Shown here: positions 8,817-17,336 of the stretch, one piece after another | Layout: every line of letters starts with the position of its first letter | Numbering within the stretch: position 1 is the stretch's first letter | Assembly (NCBI RefSeq): GCF_000311865.1 | Contig: NZ_HE978580.1 | Span: forward strand, 194,413-258,412 | Direction: 5' to 3' | From: Peptoniphilus obesi ph1 | GTDB lineage: Bacteria > Bacillota > Clostridia > Tissierellales > Peptoniphilaceae | DNA length: 64,000 nt | Program-made: the position numbers and the translations under genes | The notes under the pieces: model-generated | The model's database searches: none | What the model was told of the DNA's origin: nothing | The model's input: the letters and a program-made list of their open reading frames with translations, nothing else

Positions 8817-9665
8817 TTACTCTTTTGCTATAGGAACCCATAATTCCATTTGATAATCTTCTGAATTAGGGTCTCCATCTCCATATACTTCAAAATCAGG
8901 ACTTTCATCATGTCTATATCCTTCTTTAGGGAAGAAATATGAAATAATATACTTCCATCCTTCGTGAATGCACTTTGGTATAGGACCTTCTAAGCTTACA
9001 ATAGCATACTCTTTTTCAGGAATGCTGAGTATGTCTAACCCTAACTCCTCAGCTTTTACTTCATCCGTTAAATCAAAACCAGCTAAGTATATAAATGAAT
9101 CTTCTTCATCCATTATATAGTCATATCCTACGCCAAAGATTTGACCATTACCAAACTCTTCAAATTTTTCTCTTGGTACTTTTTCAACTAGTCTATCCCA
9201 AACTTTTGGGAAATTTGAACTCTTAGTTACATCTGATTTAATACCAGCTACTTTAAACGCTCTCTTTTTCTCAATTTTAATATCCATTTGATTTCCTCCT
9301 TGAACTGAAATTGAAAAGTAGATTCTTGGGAAATATTGATACTTTTCTCCTTTTTTTACTTGACCTGGAGTTAGCTTATGAAAACTTTTAAAAGCTAAAG
9401 CAAAAGAATCCTGAGAATTATAACCATATTTTATTGCGATGTCTATAATTCTTTTATCTGAATTTTTTAAATCAATTGCAGCATTTGTCATCTTTCTTAA
9501 TCTTATATATTCAGATAATGAATATCCTGATATGATTGAAAATATTCTTGAAAACATTGGAAATGAATATCCTGTTATCCGTGTTATTTCTTTTTCATCA
9601 AGTTCATCAGTTAAGTTATCTTCAATATATTCTATTGCTAAGTTAAAAGATTTCATTATATCCAT
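8817..9665 (-). CDS. AraC-family regulator with GyrI-like effector domain
   Basis: This 282-residue protein has two helix-turn-helix units in the first 110 residues (ITGYSFPMFSRIFSIISG, then IIDIAIKYGYNSQDSFALAFKSFHKLTPGQVK). The C-terminal GyrI/AraC_E_bind-like domain senses small molecules. Length and order match regulators of the Rob/BltR-like group. The ATG reading MDIMKSF follows AAAGGTGG. A stem with a T run (GGCATCTATC...GGTAGGTGC, TTTTTT) just downstream looks like its terminator. The gene sits inside the AbiE operon and has split AbiEii, so it is a later arrival. Confidence 0.8.
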   Translation of the reverse strand: MDIMKSFNLAIEYIEDNLTDELDEKEITRITGYSFPMFSRIFSIISGYSLSEYIRLRKMTNAAIDLKNSDKRIIDIAIKYGYNSQDSFALAFKSFHKLTPGQVKKGEKYQYFPRIYFSISVQGGNQMDIKIEKKRAFKVAGIKSDVTKSSNFPKVWDRLVEKVPREKFEEFGNGQIFGVGYDYIMDEEDSFIYLAGFDLTDEVKAEELGLDILSIPEKEYAIVSLEGPIPKCIHEGWKYIISYFFPKEGYRHDESPDFEVYGDGDPNSEDYQMELWVPIAKE

Positions 9666-9743
9666 ATTTCTACCACCTTTCATTTAAATTGTACAAGGAT
9701 TTATTAAATTATACCCGATAATGCTAATACAAATATTATAGCA

Positions 9744-9815
9744 TCACATGTTTATACTATTTTTCTTCTCTGCCAGACTTCTTATCTTGCCCTTTATACT
9801 CTCGATATTAATCAC
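9744..9815 (-). pseudogene. AbiEii toxin, N-terminal stub
   Basis: A GTG overlapping the TGA of the AbiEi gene opens a 23-residue frame, VINIESIKGKIRSLAEKK followed by NSINM and a stop. That is the expected AbiEii position and type of N-terminus (KxKIRxLAEKK). The rest of the toxin is displaced to 8286-8732 by the AraC insertion. This short frame anchors the original operon structure. Confidence 0.6.
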
Positions 9816-10399
9816 AATAATACATCCACGTATTTTCTAACCTCATCTTCTATTTTAAATAGTCTACTGTATTTTATGAGTCGTCTTAGATTTTTATTTT
9901 GTGATTTAAAGTGTCTTTTTATGACTTCTGTAAAAATTTGTTTATCTATTTTTTCTCTGTCGATTATGATATCGCAAATTGTTCGATCTATATCGTAAAC
10001 TGGAATAAGGTTGCCTTGTGGTGATTTTATTTCTGTCTTTCCTAGTTCGTATAAATCTTTCTTTACATAGTGAACTTGTGAGTCTTTATATCTATTTTTA
10101 ATATGGCTTGCATTGTAGCCTTGGGGTAAAGATATATGAAATACATTTGGAGTTCTGTCGGATAGGTCGTGAAGGTAGAGGGCTGTTTGATGAGAAAATA
10201 TAATTCGATTACTATTTGATGATATTAGAACAAAATCGTCTATTACTTTTCCTTTTAATTGATATAGTCCCGGTCTTAATCTTTCTAATTGTCCGCTCTT
10301 TGTTAATTCTGATAGATTATGCCTAGTATATCCAAGTTCTTCTGCTTCTTTGTTGGTGATTACTAAATTTTCTTGTATATAATTTTTAAGTGTATCCAT
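9812..10399 (-). CDS. AbiEi-type antitoxin / transcriptional regulator
   Basis: This 195-residue protein fits the AbiEi antitoxin. An N-terminal winged helix (ITNKEAEELGYTRHNLSELTKSGQLERLRPGLY) is followed by the antitoxin domain (FSHQTALYLHDLSDRTP, IPVYDIDRTICDIIIDREKID). AbiEi represses the operon and blocks the AbiEii nucleotidyltransferase. Here the toxin is broken, so the antitoxin is orphaned, which is tolerable for the cell. The start ATG follows GGAGG. Type IV toxin-antitoxin systems of this kind give abortive phage resistance. Confidence 0.85.
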   Translation of the reverse strand: MDTLKNYIQENLVITNKEAEELGYTRHNLSELTKSGQLERLRPGLYQLKGKVIDDFVLISSNSNRIIFSHQTALYLHDLSDRTPNVFHISLPQGYNASHIKNRYKDSQVHYVKKDLYELGKTEIKSPQGNLIPVYDIDRTICDIIIDREKIDKQIFTEVIKRHFKSQNKNLRRLIKYSRLFKIEDEVRKYVDVLL

Positions 10400-10868
10400 A
10401 GTCCGCCTCCTCTCGTTTACGCTTTTGTTATATGTTATAAAAGCGAATATGTAAAGCTGGGCTATGAGTAATTTATATTTTGAGAAGGATGTAACGAATC
10501 CTTACTCCCTTCAATAAAAAGAGAGCAGCCTTTTAAGCTACTCTTATAGAAAGTACAAAATGAGTTTATCTTATTAATTTTTTCTTTGTGTCTCCTCATA
10601 CCAGTTGCAAAACTACTATTACGTCCATATAGTTTTTTTTAGTCTTTTTAACATATCCTTCTTTATCTTTTTCAAAGACAAAATGCTTATAAAACTGCTT
10701 AAAATGCAGGATTTCTATATTTACATCTTTTGTATCAGCGCTATAGTCTCCGCGTGGCTTGAGAGGATAGAATGAATGTCATTTGAGTGTGTCCGTTCTC
10801 GGGAACATATCCACTGCGTTTTTGGGGCTATCGGTAGACGGGAACATATCAATACACCTCATGGATTA
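10400..10868. other. Intergenic region with gene remnants
   Basis: Apart from the remnant at 10596-10778 I see no gene. At 10788-10850 the motif GGGAACATATC occurs twice at short spacing within a GC-richer stretch. That looks like debris from an earlier insertion. Confidence 0.4.
10596..10778 (-). pseudogene. Unrecognised C-terminal gene remnant
   Basis: A frame of about 60 codons without a proper start ends at a TGA. It reads HSFYPLKPRGDYSADTKD and then EILHFKQFYKHFVFEKDKEGY, ending in MDVIVVLQLV. The composition is protein-like (aromatic and charged residues alternate) rather than random AT-rich sequence. It is bounded upstream by a stop codon, so it is probably the tail of a deleted gene. 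I do not recognise the family. Confidence 0.35.
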
Positions 10869-11561
10869 TTATTTTAGAATGGATTTTAAGTAATCTAATA
10901 AATCTGATTTAGTTAGAGGCTCTGCATGACTTAAAATACAATACTTACAGTCGAAACTTTCTATCAAATTTGTTAATGACATTAATTTTTCTTTATCCAT
11001 ATACCCATCATCGTAGAAATCCTCGCTTGTTGAATCTCCCAAGAACAATATTTTTTCCTCAGGAATATAGATAAGCACCGTATCTTCCGAATGGGGTGAA
11101 ACCGTATGAAAAATCATTGCGGTTATTCCACCGAGTTTAAGGGTAAGCTCTTTTTCAAATTGGATATCCGATAGAACGGCAATAATTCTTTTATTATCTA
11201 CATATTCTCTAGCTAGGCACTCATCATCATTTATCAAAAATTTTATATATGCACTGTCAGATAGTTTGGCTCTTTCCTGTTTCAAAAACTCGTTGGTTTT
11301 ATGGTGTGCAATGGACAATCCGTGAATTTTATGCATTCCAAAGGTATGGTCCCAGTGCCAATGAGTGATGACAGTAAAATCTGGCTTCTTTAGGTCCTCG
11401 ATTTCTAGGGATTTATAAAATTCATCACCATGGTCTGCTGAATTTCCTGCATCAATGGCAAGTGCAATTTTATCTCCATTTAAGTATGCCAACATAGGCC
11501 TATCAGTTTCTGGTTGATGTGGATAATAAAAGACCCTGCTAGTTATCTTTTTCAGTTCCAT
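10869..11561 (-). CDS. Metallo-beta-lactamase-fold hydrolase
   Basis: The 230-residue protein carries the zinc-binding HxHxDH motif as THWHWDHTFG, with later zinc ligands in FHTVSPHSEDT, FLGDST and SHAEP. That is the complete active site of the superfamily. The substrate is unknown. Lack of an obvious signal peptide argues for a cytoplasmic hydrolase rather than a secreted beta-lactamase. Its ATG overlaps the stop of the deaminase gene, so it belongs to the same operon. It sits in the resistance cargo block, though its contribution to resistance is unproven. Confidence 0.8.
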   Translation of the reverse strand: MELKKITSRVFYYPHQPETDRPMLAYLNGDKIALAIDAGNSADHGDEFYKSLEIEDLKKPDFTVITHWHWDHTFGMHKIHGLSIAHHKTNEFLKQERAKLSDSAYIKFLINDDECLAREYVDNKRIIAVLSDIQFEKELTLKLGGITAMIFHTVSPHSEDTVLIYIPEEKILFLGDSTSEDFYDDGYMDKEKLMSLTNLIESFDCKYCILSHAEPLTKSDLLDYLKSILK

Positions 11562-11941
11562 TTGCCATCCCACCTTTCTGGTAATAAATCTTTCAGCAAC
11601 ACTTCTTCCATTTCAGGTAATACAATTTGGGTCTCTATATTTTGATTATCTATCTGTGCAATAAACTCTCTGCACCTTCCACATGGTGGAAGTATACTCC
11701 CATCTTCAAATACAGCGATAATCCTTTTGATTGCAGTTTCATTGTTCTTTACCATTTCAGCAATAGCTGACTGTTCAGCGCATAAGCCAATAGAACAGGG
11801 CAAGTCAATGCATATTCCTGTAAAGATGTTACCGCTATTTGTCTCCAACGCGCACGCAACATGCCCTGAAGTTCCAAAGTTCCGTAACTTTTTATGATTA
11901 ATTATACTGAAAGCAATTTGATATAATTCTTGTTTATTCAT
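11552..11941 (-). CDS. Cytidine deaminase-like protein (blasticidin deaminase-like)
   Basis: This 129-residue protein has the zinc-dependent deaminase motifs. CAEQSA supplies the CAE catalytic glutamate and first cysteine, and PPCGRCREF supplies the PCxxC pair. Size and motif spacing fit small tetrameric cytidine deaminases and blasticidin-S deaminases. The ATG follows GGAG by six bases. It lies between an N-truncated phosphotransferase and the hydrolase and overlaps the latter. As cargo beside erm(TR) it may detoxify a nucleoside compound, but simple pyrimidine salvage is equally possible. Confidence 0.78.
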   Translation of the reverse strand: MNKQELYQIAFSIINHKKLRNFGTSGHVACALETNSGNIFTGICIDLPCSIGLCAEQSAIAEMVKNNETAIKRIIAVFEDGSILPPCGRCREFIAQIDNQNIETQIVLPEMEEVLLKDLLPERWDGKWN

Positions 11942-11986
11942 TTTCTTCTCCAATATTATTTAGCTTAATAATACGTTATTCTTTTT

Positions 11987-12511
11987 TCAAAACACTAAGT
12001 TATTCAGTTCACCATCAAGAACTTTTATAGTTTCATTTCTTTCCTTATCCTCTTGATTGTCATATAAAAGTTGTTCAATAAACTCCCATATATCTTCTAG
12101 TTTACGTCTAATATGATAGAATAACAAAGCATCCGTATTGATTAAAAAATCTTTGTGTAATTTCAGGTATATGTTCATAAATACATCATAATATGGCTTA
12201 TCAACAAAAAACATGAGATCAGCTTTTACTGGAGCCAATTTCAAGCCTTCCCAGTCAATTAGAACTAACTGCTCATCCCGTTGCATCAAGTTCCAATTAT
12301 GAATATCTGTATGGCATAGGGCCATTTTAGGATTACTTCGTCTTAGAATCTCCGACAGTCCTTCAACTCTGTCAATAGATTGTTCAAGGGGTTTTATGTG
12401 TGCCCCAAGCAAGCATTTTAAGTCCATGGGAAGACTGGCGCATTCTTTACGCAATACTTGTTTTAGCTGTTTCAGAAATGGCAAGCTAAAATCTTCCCTA
12501 ATTAGTTGCAC
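11987..12511 (-). pseudogene. Aminoglycoside-phosphotransferase-family kinase lacking its N-lobe
   Basis: The 174 residues contain the catalytic loop HTDIHNWNLM and the metal-binding LIDWEG of the APH/choline kinase fold, followed by the helical C-lobe. The N-terminal ATP-binding lobe of about 130-150 residues is absent. Two in-frame TAG codons directly precede the first possible start. The closest fit I recall is spectinomycin-type APH(9)-like kinases, but this is from memory. Without the N-lobe the product should not bind ATP, so I call it a pseudogene or remnant. Confidence 0.65.
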
Positions 12512-12682
12512 ATATACCTACTATATCAATAAATTTTGAGTTATCATTGACTATATTAGTTGCTATTATCAGAATAGTCGTCGATAACTATATTTTCGTG
12601 CAAATATGCAAATAAGTAAAATGATAGTTATGTTATATCATAATAATTGAAAATAATAGAATGCATTTTTCAATGTAATAAG

Positions 12683-12717
12683 ATTAAGCGTTCTCTTAAA
12701 GTTAGAGAACGCTTAAT
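12683..12717 (-). terminator. erm(TR) terminator
   Basis: A perfect 14-base stem (ATTAAGCGTTCTCT with AGAGAACGCTTAAT) and a seven-base loop lie just downstream of the erm stop. AT-rich tracts flank the stem. Confidence 0.75.
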
Positions 12718-12727
12718 TATTTTTAAT

Positions 12728-13459
12728 TTATTGAAATAATTTGTAACTATTGAAAACAGACAAAAATTGTTCATTGGATAATTTATCAAGATCAGTAACA
12801 TTCGCATGCTTCAGCACCTGTCTTAATTGATTTTTAGTAAAAAGAACATGATATTCCCTGTTTACCCATTTATAAACGAAAAATCTATACTTTTTGTAGT
12901 CCTTCTTTAAAATAAATGGTTTATGCCTTTCAAGTACAATCAATACAGAATCTACATTAGGCTTAGGGTGAAAATATGCTCGTGGCACTTTTTTAAGAAT
13001 TTTTATATCCATTTCCACCATTAACAGCAAACCTAAAGCTCGTTGGGTATTTTGCAACCTTTTAGCAAATCCCCTCTCTACAATAAGGTAGCTATATTTC
13101 GCTTGACTATCAAAAGCAATCTTTTTTACAATATCAGTACTAATATTGTAGGGAATATTACCAAATATTTTATAGTCTGTATTTTTAGGAAAGCTAAACT
13201 TCAAAATATCCTCATGAATAACTTTTATATTCTGAAAAGGTTCAACTGCTTTTTTCGTGGCATGACATAAACCTTCATCAATCTCTATAGCATTCACCCG
13301 TTGACTCATTTCCACAAGTTCCTTGGTAAAATGTCCTTTTCCTGACCCAATTTCTATTATTTTATCTTGTTTATTGATATTCGTATATTTTAATATTTCC
13401 TTTACATGCTTTTTAGATGTAATGAAATTTTGCGTATTTTTCGGGTTTTTCTGTTTCAT
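12728..13459 (-). CDS. erm(TR): 23S rRNA (adenine-N6)-dimethyltransferase Erm(A), TR subtype
   Basis: This 243-residue enzyme methylates adenine 2058 (E. coli numbering) of 23S rRNA and gives macrolide-lincosamide-streptogramin B resistance. It shows the Erm motifs: the SAM loop [14 protein letters not shown], the catalytic [10 protein letters not shown] and the C-terminal [14 protein letters not shown]. From memory the sequence is of the Erm(A) group and matches the TR variant of streptococci and anaerobic cocci rather than staphylococcal Erm(A), from which it differs at many positions. The N-terminus [18 protein letters not shown] is complete. Two leader peptides and an inverted repeat upstream show inducible control by translational attenuation. 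Confidence 0.95.
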   Translation of the reverse strand: MKQKNPKNTQNFITSKKHVKEILKYTNINKQDKIIEIGSGKGHFTKELVEMSQRVNAIEIDEGLCHATKKAVEPFQNIKVIHEDILKFSFPKNTDYKIFGNIPYNISTDIVKKIAFDSQAKYSYLIVERGFAKRLQNTQRALGLLLMVEMDIKILKKVPRAYFHPKPNVDSVLIVLERHKPFILKKDYKKYRFFVYKWVNREYHVLFTKNQLRQVLKHANVTDLDKLSNEQFLSVFNSYKLFQ

Positions 13460-13477
13460 TATAAACTTCTCCTTGCC

Positions 13478-13514
13478 GGTTATAATGAACTAATCTTAAG
13501 AGCTCATTATAACC
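13478..13514 (-). promoter_or_regulatory. erm attenuator hairpin
   Basis: GGTTATAATGA and TCATTATAACC form a perfect 11-base inverted repeat between the second leader peptide and the erm start. This arm pair can hide or expose the erm ribosome binding site, depending on ribosome stalling in the leaders. Confidence 0.8.
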
Positions 13515-13516
13515 AA

Positions 13517-13576
13517 TTATTTTTGGTTTGGTTGATAATGAAATCTCTCAATAACAAATATAGAAAACATACCCAT
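13517..13576 (-). CDS. erm(TR) leader peptide 2
   Basis: This 19-codon frame, MGMFSIFVIERFHYQPNQK, starts just after an AGGAGG ribosome binding site. It contains the IFVI motif at which drug-bound ribosomes stall in Erm(A)/Erm(C)-type leaders. Its position and length match the second leader of inducible erm(A)-type genes. Stalling here frees the erm start. Confidence 0.85.
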   Translation of the reverse strand: MGMFSIFVIERFHYQPNQK

Positions 13577-13602
13577 ACCTTTACCTCCTTTAATTTTTTT
13601 CA

Positions 13603-13650
13603 TTATAAATGAGATAAAGTAATATCTACTACTGCAATACATGTACACAT
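13603..13650 (-). CDS. erm(TR) leader peptide 1
   Basis: A 15-codon frame, MCTCIAVVDITLSHL, follows AAGGAGGAG by six bases. IAVV is the stalling motif of the first Erm(A) leader. With leader 2 it makes a two-step attenuator. Confidence 0.85.
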   Translation of the reverse strand: MCTCIAVVDITLSHL

Positions 13651-13674
13651 ATTTAACTCCTCCTTATGCAACTG

Positions 13675-13703
13675 ATTATATCACTTTTAATTTCTCTATT
13701 CAA
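13675..13703 (-). promoter_or_regulatory. erm(TR) promoter
   Basis: TTGAAT and TATAAT are spaced 17 bases apart on the minus strand. They lie just upstream of the ribosome binding site of leader peptide 1. Confidence 0.7.
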
Positions 13704-14207
13704 TAAAGTTCTGTGCTAATCTACCTCACCCTATGGATTTTTAATCCCGAAACATCAAATGTCATCTGTCAAATGCCCTATTTAAAAGGGTCAAAAAACG
13801 GTATTTTTTAGCCTGTTTTTGACCCAATTTTCGTACTCAAACCACTACATGTTGTGGTTGACTCCTATTATTCCTTGTCCAAACCACAATACGTCATCAG
13901 AATTGCTGCTTCAACGTGCCTTGAGTGGGCAAAAAAGATGTCGCACCCCACTGGTATCCCCTTGGCGGAAGCCCATATTTCTGAAACAGTCGCCTGGATA
14001 GGCTATTTTTCATTGATTTGGTGCCTGCTTTTGCGTCACAATCCAAGTAATTGTAAGCAATAAAGCCTTCAAAAGCATGTTGTCCTCTTGAAGGCTTTAT
14101 TCGGTACAACTTTAAAATTGGTTTACTTATCTTTATCTTCCTCTCTAAGATACTTAACTAGCCCCGGATAATTGCTTATCCTTACAGTTCGGATCAATTA
14201 GAATTAG
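13704..14207. other. Element junction debris with two hairpins
   Basis: No intact gene is present. A ten-base inverted repeat GGGTCAAAAA/TTTTTGACCC (13788-13825) and a 12-base stem TAAAGCCTTCAA/TTGAAGGCTTTA (14061-14109) look like terminators. Between them the minus strand reads a protein-like tail, IFFAHSRHVEAAILM, then a stop. It might be the 3' end of a broken gene, possibly an RNA methyltransferase with its usual HVE motif. Base composition is richer in GC than the neighbours, so this is probably a splice point between mobile elements. Confidence 0.4.
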
Positions 14208-14312
14208 CCGAAAACGGCGGCGAAGAAACGAACCACCGAGAAGCACCGCCGCATTGCCGAGCTTGATACCCTCATTGAACGACTGTATGCGGACCGGAAA
14301 AGGCGCGGTTGA
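14208..14312 (+). pseudogene. Remnant of a large serine recombinase (TndX/TnpX-like)
   Basis: A 34-codon frame without a start reads KRTTEKHRRIAELDTLIERL followed by YADR, then breaks to a stop. That is the coiled-coil region typical of the C-terminal half of transposon-type large serine recombinases. It is distinctly GC-rich compared with flanking DNA. It lies at the border between the erm block and the next cargo block, marking a lost conjugative-transposon fragment. Confidence 0.5.
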
Positions 14313-14451
14313 CCGCCTTGCCCTCAAAGGCTTAGGGGCATATCAACTATATATTGGGGCCGAGTGCCGTTACTTTAACACCGCCGCTAGCCATGAGCTT
14401 ATGCTTCCTTTAGGACACTGTCCCAACAGACACTTTTTAAAGTATGCTGCA

Positions 14452-15111
14452 CTAATCCTTATTTTTCACAGCATAGCGCAATGACAGACAGCCATGTTCT
14501 GCATTCTCTGTTCCCTGCAATTCCAAATTAACTTTTTCAGATAACAGAAGGTTATCAAATAGTTGTTTTTCTTTATTACCTACAAAACATGGTGATATCA
14601 CAAGACTGATTTCATCAATAAGTCCGTTTTCTAATAATTTGTTGGTTAATCCACCGCCACTGTCTGTCCGCATGTATTTACACCCATATTGCTCATGCAG
14701 GATCTGAAAGGCTTTTTCATAGTCCACATGATCATTTCCTGACACAATATATGGGTAATGCCTTTCCTCCAAATAATTCAAATATTCCTTCGGAGTGGCA
14801 GTTGATACCAGAATGACAATTTCCTTCAGATATCCAAGATTTCTTAAGCAATGAAGACTTCTCAAGATACCTCTGCTGTCAGGTATGACTCCTATTGGTC
14901 TGGGGTCCTCCGGGCTTGTTATGATTTTCTCAAAATCAGCCTCTGTTTCAGCAGGATATTTTTCAAATGCAGTAAAAACAGTATTGGACCCAAACAGCAC
15001 CGCATCCGAATGAATTCCCCCGGCAACCTGGTAGTAAACTTCCGGATTATCAAAGCCTTTAATGCGGCCATCAAGGCTAATTTGTGTGTGCATAATTATC
15101 TTTGGTTTCAT
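14452..15111 (-). CDS. RibD C-terminal-type (dihydrofolate reductase-like) reductase
   Basis: This 219-residue protein fits the RibD_C pyrimidine reductase fold. Its N-terminus is KPKIIMHTQISLDGRIKG, DAVLFGSNTVFTAFEKYPAE follows, and a nucleotide-binding GGGLTNKLLENGLIDEISL and SPCFVG come later. Stand-alone members reduce uncharacterised substrates with NADPH. The ATG follows AAGGAGG by seven bases; the longer reading covers that site. It is downstream of the WYL regulator in the same direction, so it is probably the regulator's target. Confidence 0.75.
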   Translation of the reverse strand: MKPKIIMHTQISLDGRIKGFDNPEVYYQVAGGIHSDAVLFGSNTVFTAFEKYPAETEADFEKIITSPEDPRPIGVIPDSRGILRSLHCLRNLGYLKEIVILVSTATPKEYLNYLEERHYPYIVSGNDHVDYEKAFQILHEQYGCKYMRTDSGGGLTNKLLENGLIDEISLVISPCFVGNKEKQLFDNLLLSEKVNLELQGTENAEHGCLSLRYAVKNKD

Positions 15112-15221
15112 ATTTTTCAATCCTCCTTTTTGATAGTAGAATATCATAATACACTGACAGCTGTATGTCAGCAGGGGATATGAAACCTTACAAAAAATAC
15201 ATAACAGACCAATCGCTTTCT

Positions 15222-16174
15222 CTAAATCAAGTTTAGGCAGTGATTCGTAATTTGTGCCAGGTGTTTACGGGTTATGCATTTTAATTCATCAGGTTGGACT
15301 ATTTCAATGCCTGATCCATATTCAATCAGCTGCTTGCTCAATATCTCAAAGGAATCTGTCTGGAATTCGATTTCCATTTTACTTCCCAAATCGGTTTCTT
15401 CAAGGAAGCCGAGAGAATACCTGTTCTTGATAGAATTGTATGTCTCCCCTTTTTCAGCTCTAAGAATTACATTATATAGTTTTTTATATGAAAGCATTTG
15501 TTTTAATATTTGTTCCAAAGAGCCATCATGGCTTTGACAGAGCTCTTCTTCTATGCAAATGCTTTTAATCCGATCCACACGAAAATTCCTATATTCATTT
15601 CTTAGCCTGCAAAACCGATTAAGTACCAGTTCTGTTCATAAAACCCCAGTGATATAGGCTCTATCATTCTGCTTTCCGGTTCTTGCCCTCCTGATGCAGG
15701 ATATTGAATTGATATTACCCTTTTATTGCAGATTGCAGTCTGAATTGCTGCAATAACGTTATCCGCCAATGTATTTTTCTGTCCAGATGTGCTGTACACG
15801 TTAATACTGTTCTCCAACTCCTGTGCATAGTTTTTTTCACCATGCTTCAAAATAGATTTGATTTTATACATAGCTGAATCAAAATCCTTTATAAATGATT
15901 CATCTCCATGGCAATTTAAAAATTTCCCTGCTGTAATCAATGCACCCACTTCCGCCGCTGTAAACATTACCGGCGGAAGTAGGAAGCCCTCTACAAGAAA
16001 ATATCCTTTTCCGGCCTCAGATCCAATTGGTATTCCGGCTTCTTCAAGTGTCCGGATATCTCTGTAAACTGTCCTTAAGCTTATATTAAATCGCTGTGCA
16101 ATTTCTTTGGCAGGAATTATTTTTTTTGATTGCAGCTGAATAAGAATAGAGGTTACTCTGTTAATCCTGTTCAA
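15222..16174 (-). pseudogene. WYL-domain (DeoR-like HTH) transcriptional regulator, frameshifted
   Basis: The first 190 codons encode an HTH_11-type winged helix (QFNISLRTVYRDIRTLEEAG-like segment) and the WYL core ending NWYLIGFAG, then a TAA. Shifting frame at that point gives LRNEYRNFRVDRIKSICIEE, the natural continuation, which runs another 118 codons. A single-base change near 15602-15606 therefore splits a gene of about 315 residues. It may be a true pseudogene or a sequencing error. WYL regulators bind ligands or nucleic acid; the likely target is the adjacent reductase. Confidence 0.75.
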
Positions 16175-16449
16175 ATTTTATTCCTCCTCTGTGACTTCCA
16201 TAAAAAGTATATCCTATGCGTTCTTAAGCTAGCTGCTGTTAGTGCTTCTCATTGCACCCTGGTTATAAAAGCCATACTCACAAACCTCTTCACCAAAACT
16301 CTTTACATCTCTAATATAGAACTCTATCTAGCGAACTTTTAGAAAAGATATAAAACATCAGAGTATGGACAGTTGCGGATGTACTTCAGAAAAGATTAGA
16401 TGTCTAAAAAGCTTGTAGTTAAAGCTTTTTAGACATCTAAATCTAGGTA
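16175..16449. terminator. Spacer holding the aph(3') terminator
   Basis: At 16397-16441 TTAGATGTCTAAAAAGCTT and its exact complement form a 19-base stem around a seven-base loop, directly after the aph(3')-IIIa stop. The rest of the spacer shows no gene. Confidence 0.75.
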
Positions 16450-17244
16450 CTAAAACAATTCATCCAGTAAAATATAATATTTTATTTTCTCCCAATCAGG
16501 CTTGATCCCCAGTAAGTCAAAAAATAGCTCGACATACTGTTCTTCCCCGATATCCTCCCTGATCGATCGGACGCAGAAGGCAATGTCATACCACTTGTCC
16601 GCCCTGCCGCTTCTCCCAAGATCAATAAAGCCACTTACTTTGCCATCTTTCACAAAGATGTTGCTGTCTCCCAGGTCGCCGTGGGAAAAGACAAGTTCCT
16701 CTTCGGGCTTTTCCGTCTTTAAAAAATCATACAGCTCGCGCGGATCTTTAAATGGAGTGTCTTCTTCCCAGTTTTCGCAATCCACATCGGCCAGATCGTT
16801 ATTCAGTAAGTAATCCAATTCGGCTAAGCGGCTGTCTAAGCTATTCGTATAGGGACAATCCGATATGTCGATGGAGTGAAAGAGCCTGATGCACTCCGCA
16901 TACAGCTCGATAATCTTTTCAGGGCTTTGTTCATCTTCATACTCTTCCGAGCAAAGGACGCCATCGGCCTCACTCATGAGCAGATTGCTCCAGCCATCAT
17001 GCCGTTCAAAGTGCAGGACCTTTGGAACAGGCAGCTTTCCTTCCAGCCATAGCATCATGTCCTTTTCTCGTTCCACATCATAGGTGGTCCCTTTATACCG
17101 GCTGTCCGTCATTTTTAAATATAGGTTTTCATTTTCTCCCACCAGCTTATATACCTTAGCAGGAGACATTCCTTCCGTATCTTTTACGCAGCGGTATTTT
17201 TCGATCAGTTTTTTCAATTCCGGTGATATTCTCATTTTAGCCAT
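16450..17244 (-). CDS. aph(3')-IIIa: Aminoglycoside 3'-phosphotransferase APH(3')-IIIa
   Basis: This 264-residue kinase phosphorylates kanamycin, neomycin and related aminoglycosides. The sequence is the well-known type IIIa enzyme from MAKMRISPELKKL to KYYILLDELF. The catalytic loop is SHGDLGDSN and the metal-binding segment is SGFIDLGRSG. It is full length with no visible defect. Its GC content is higher than the surrounding DNA, as in other copies of this cassette. It is the last gene of the ant(6)-sat4-aph array and is followed by a strong hairpin terminator. Confidence 0.97.
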   Translation of the reverse strand: MAKMRISPELKKLIEKYRCVKDTEGMSPAKVYKLVGENENLYLKMTDSRYKGTTYDVEREKDMMLWLEGKLPVPKVLHFERHDGWSNLLMSEADGVLCSEEYEDEQSPEKIIELYAECIRLFHSIDISDCPYTNSLDSRLAELDYLLNNDLADVDCENWEEDTPFKDPRELYDFLKTEKPEEELVFSHGDLGDSNIFVKDGKVSGFIDLGRSGRADKWYDIAFCVRSIREDIGEEQYVELFFDLLGIKPDWEKIKYYILLDELF

Positions 17245-17336
17245 TTATTATTTCCTTCCTCTTTTCTACAGTATTTAAAGATACCCCAAGAAGCTAATTA
17301 TAACAAGACGAACTCCAATTCACTGTTCCTTGCATT

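Noticed and set aside
13819..14109. Overlapping small frames on both strands upstream of erm(TR)
   Set aside because: None has a credible start with ribosome binding site. They overlap a hairpin and appear to be fragments at an element junction.
16502..17278. Plus-strand frames opposite aph(3')-IIIa
   Set aside because: Antisense shadows of a well-known resistance gene.
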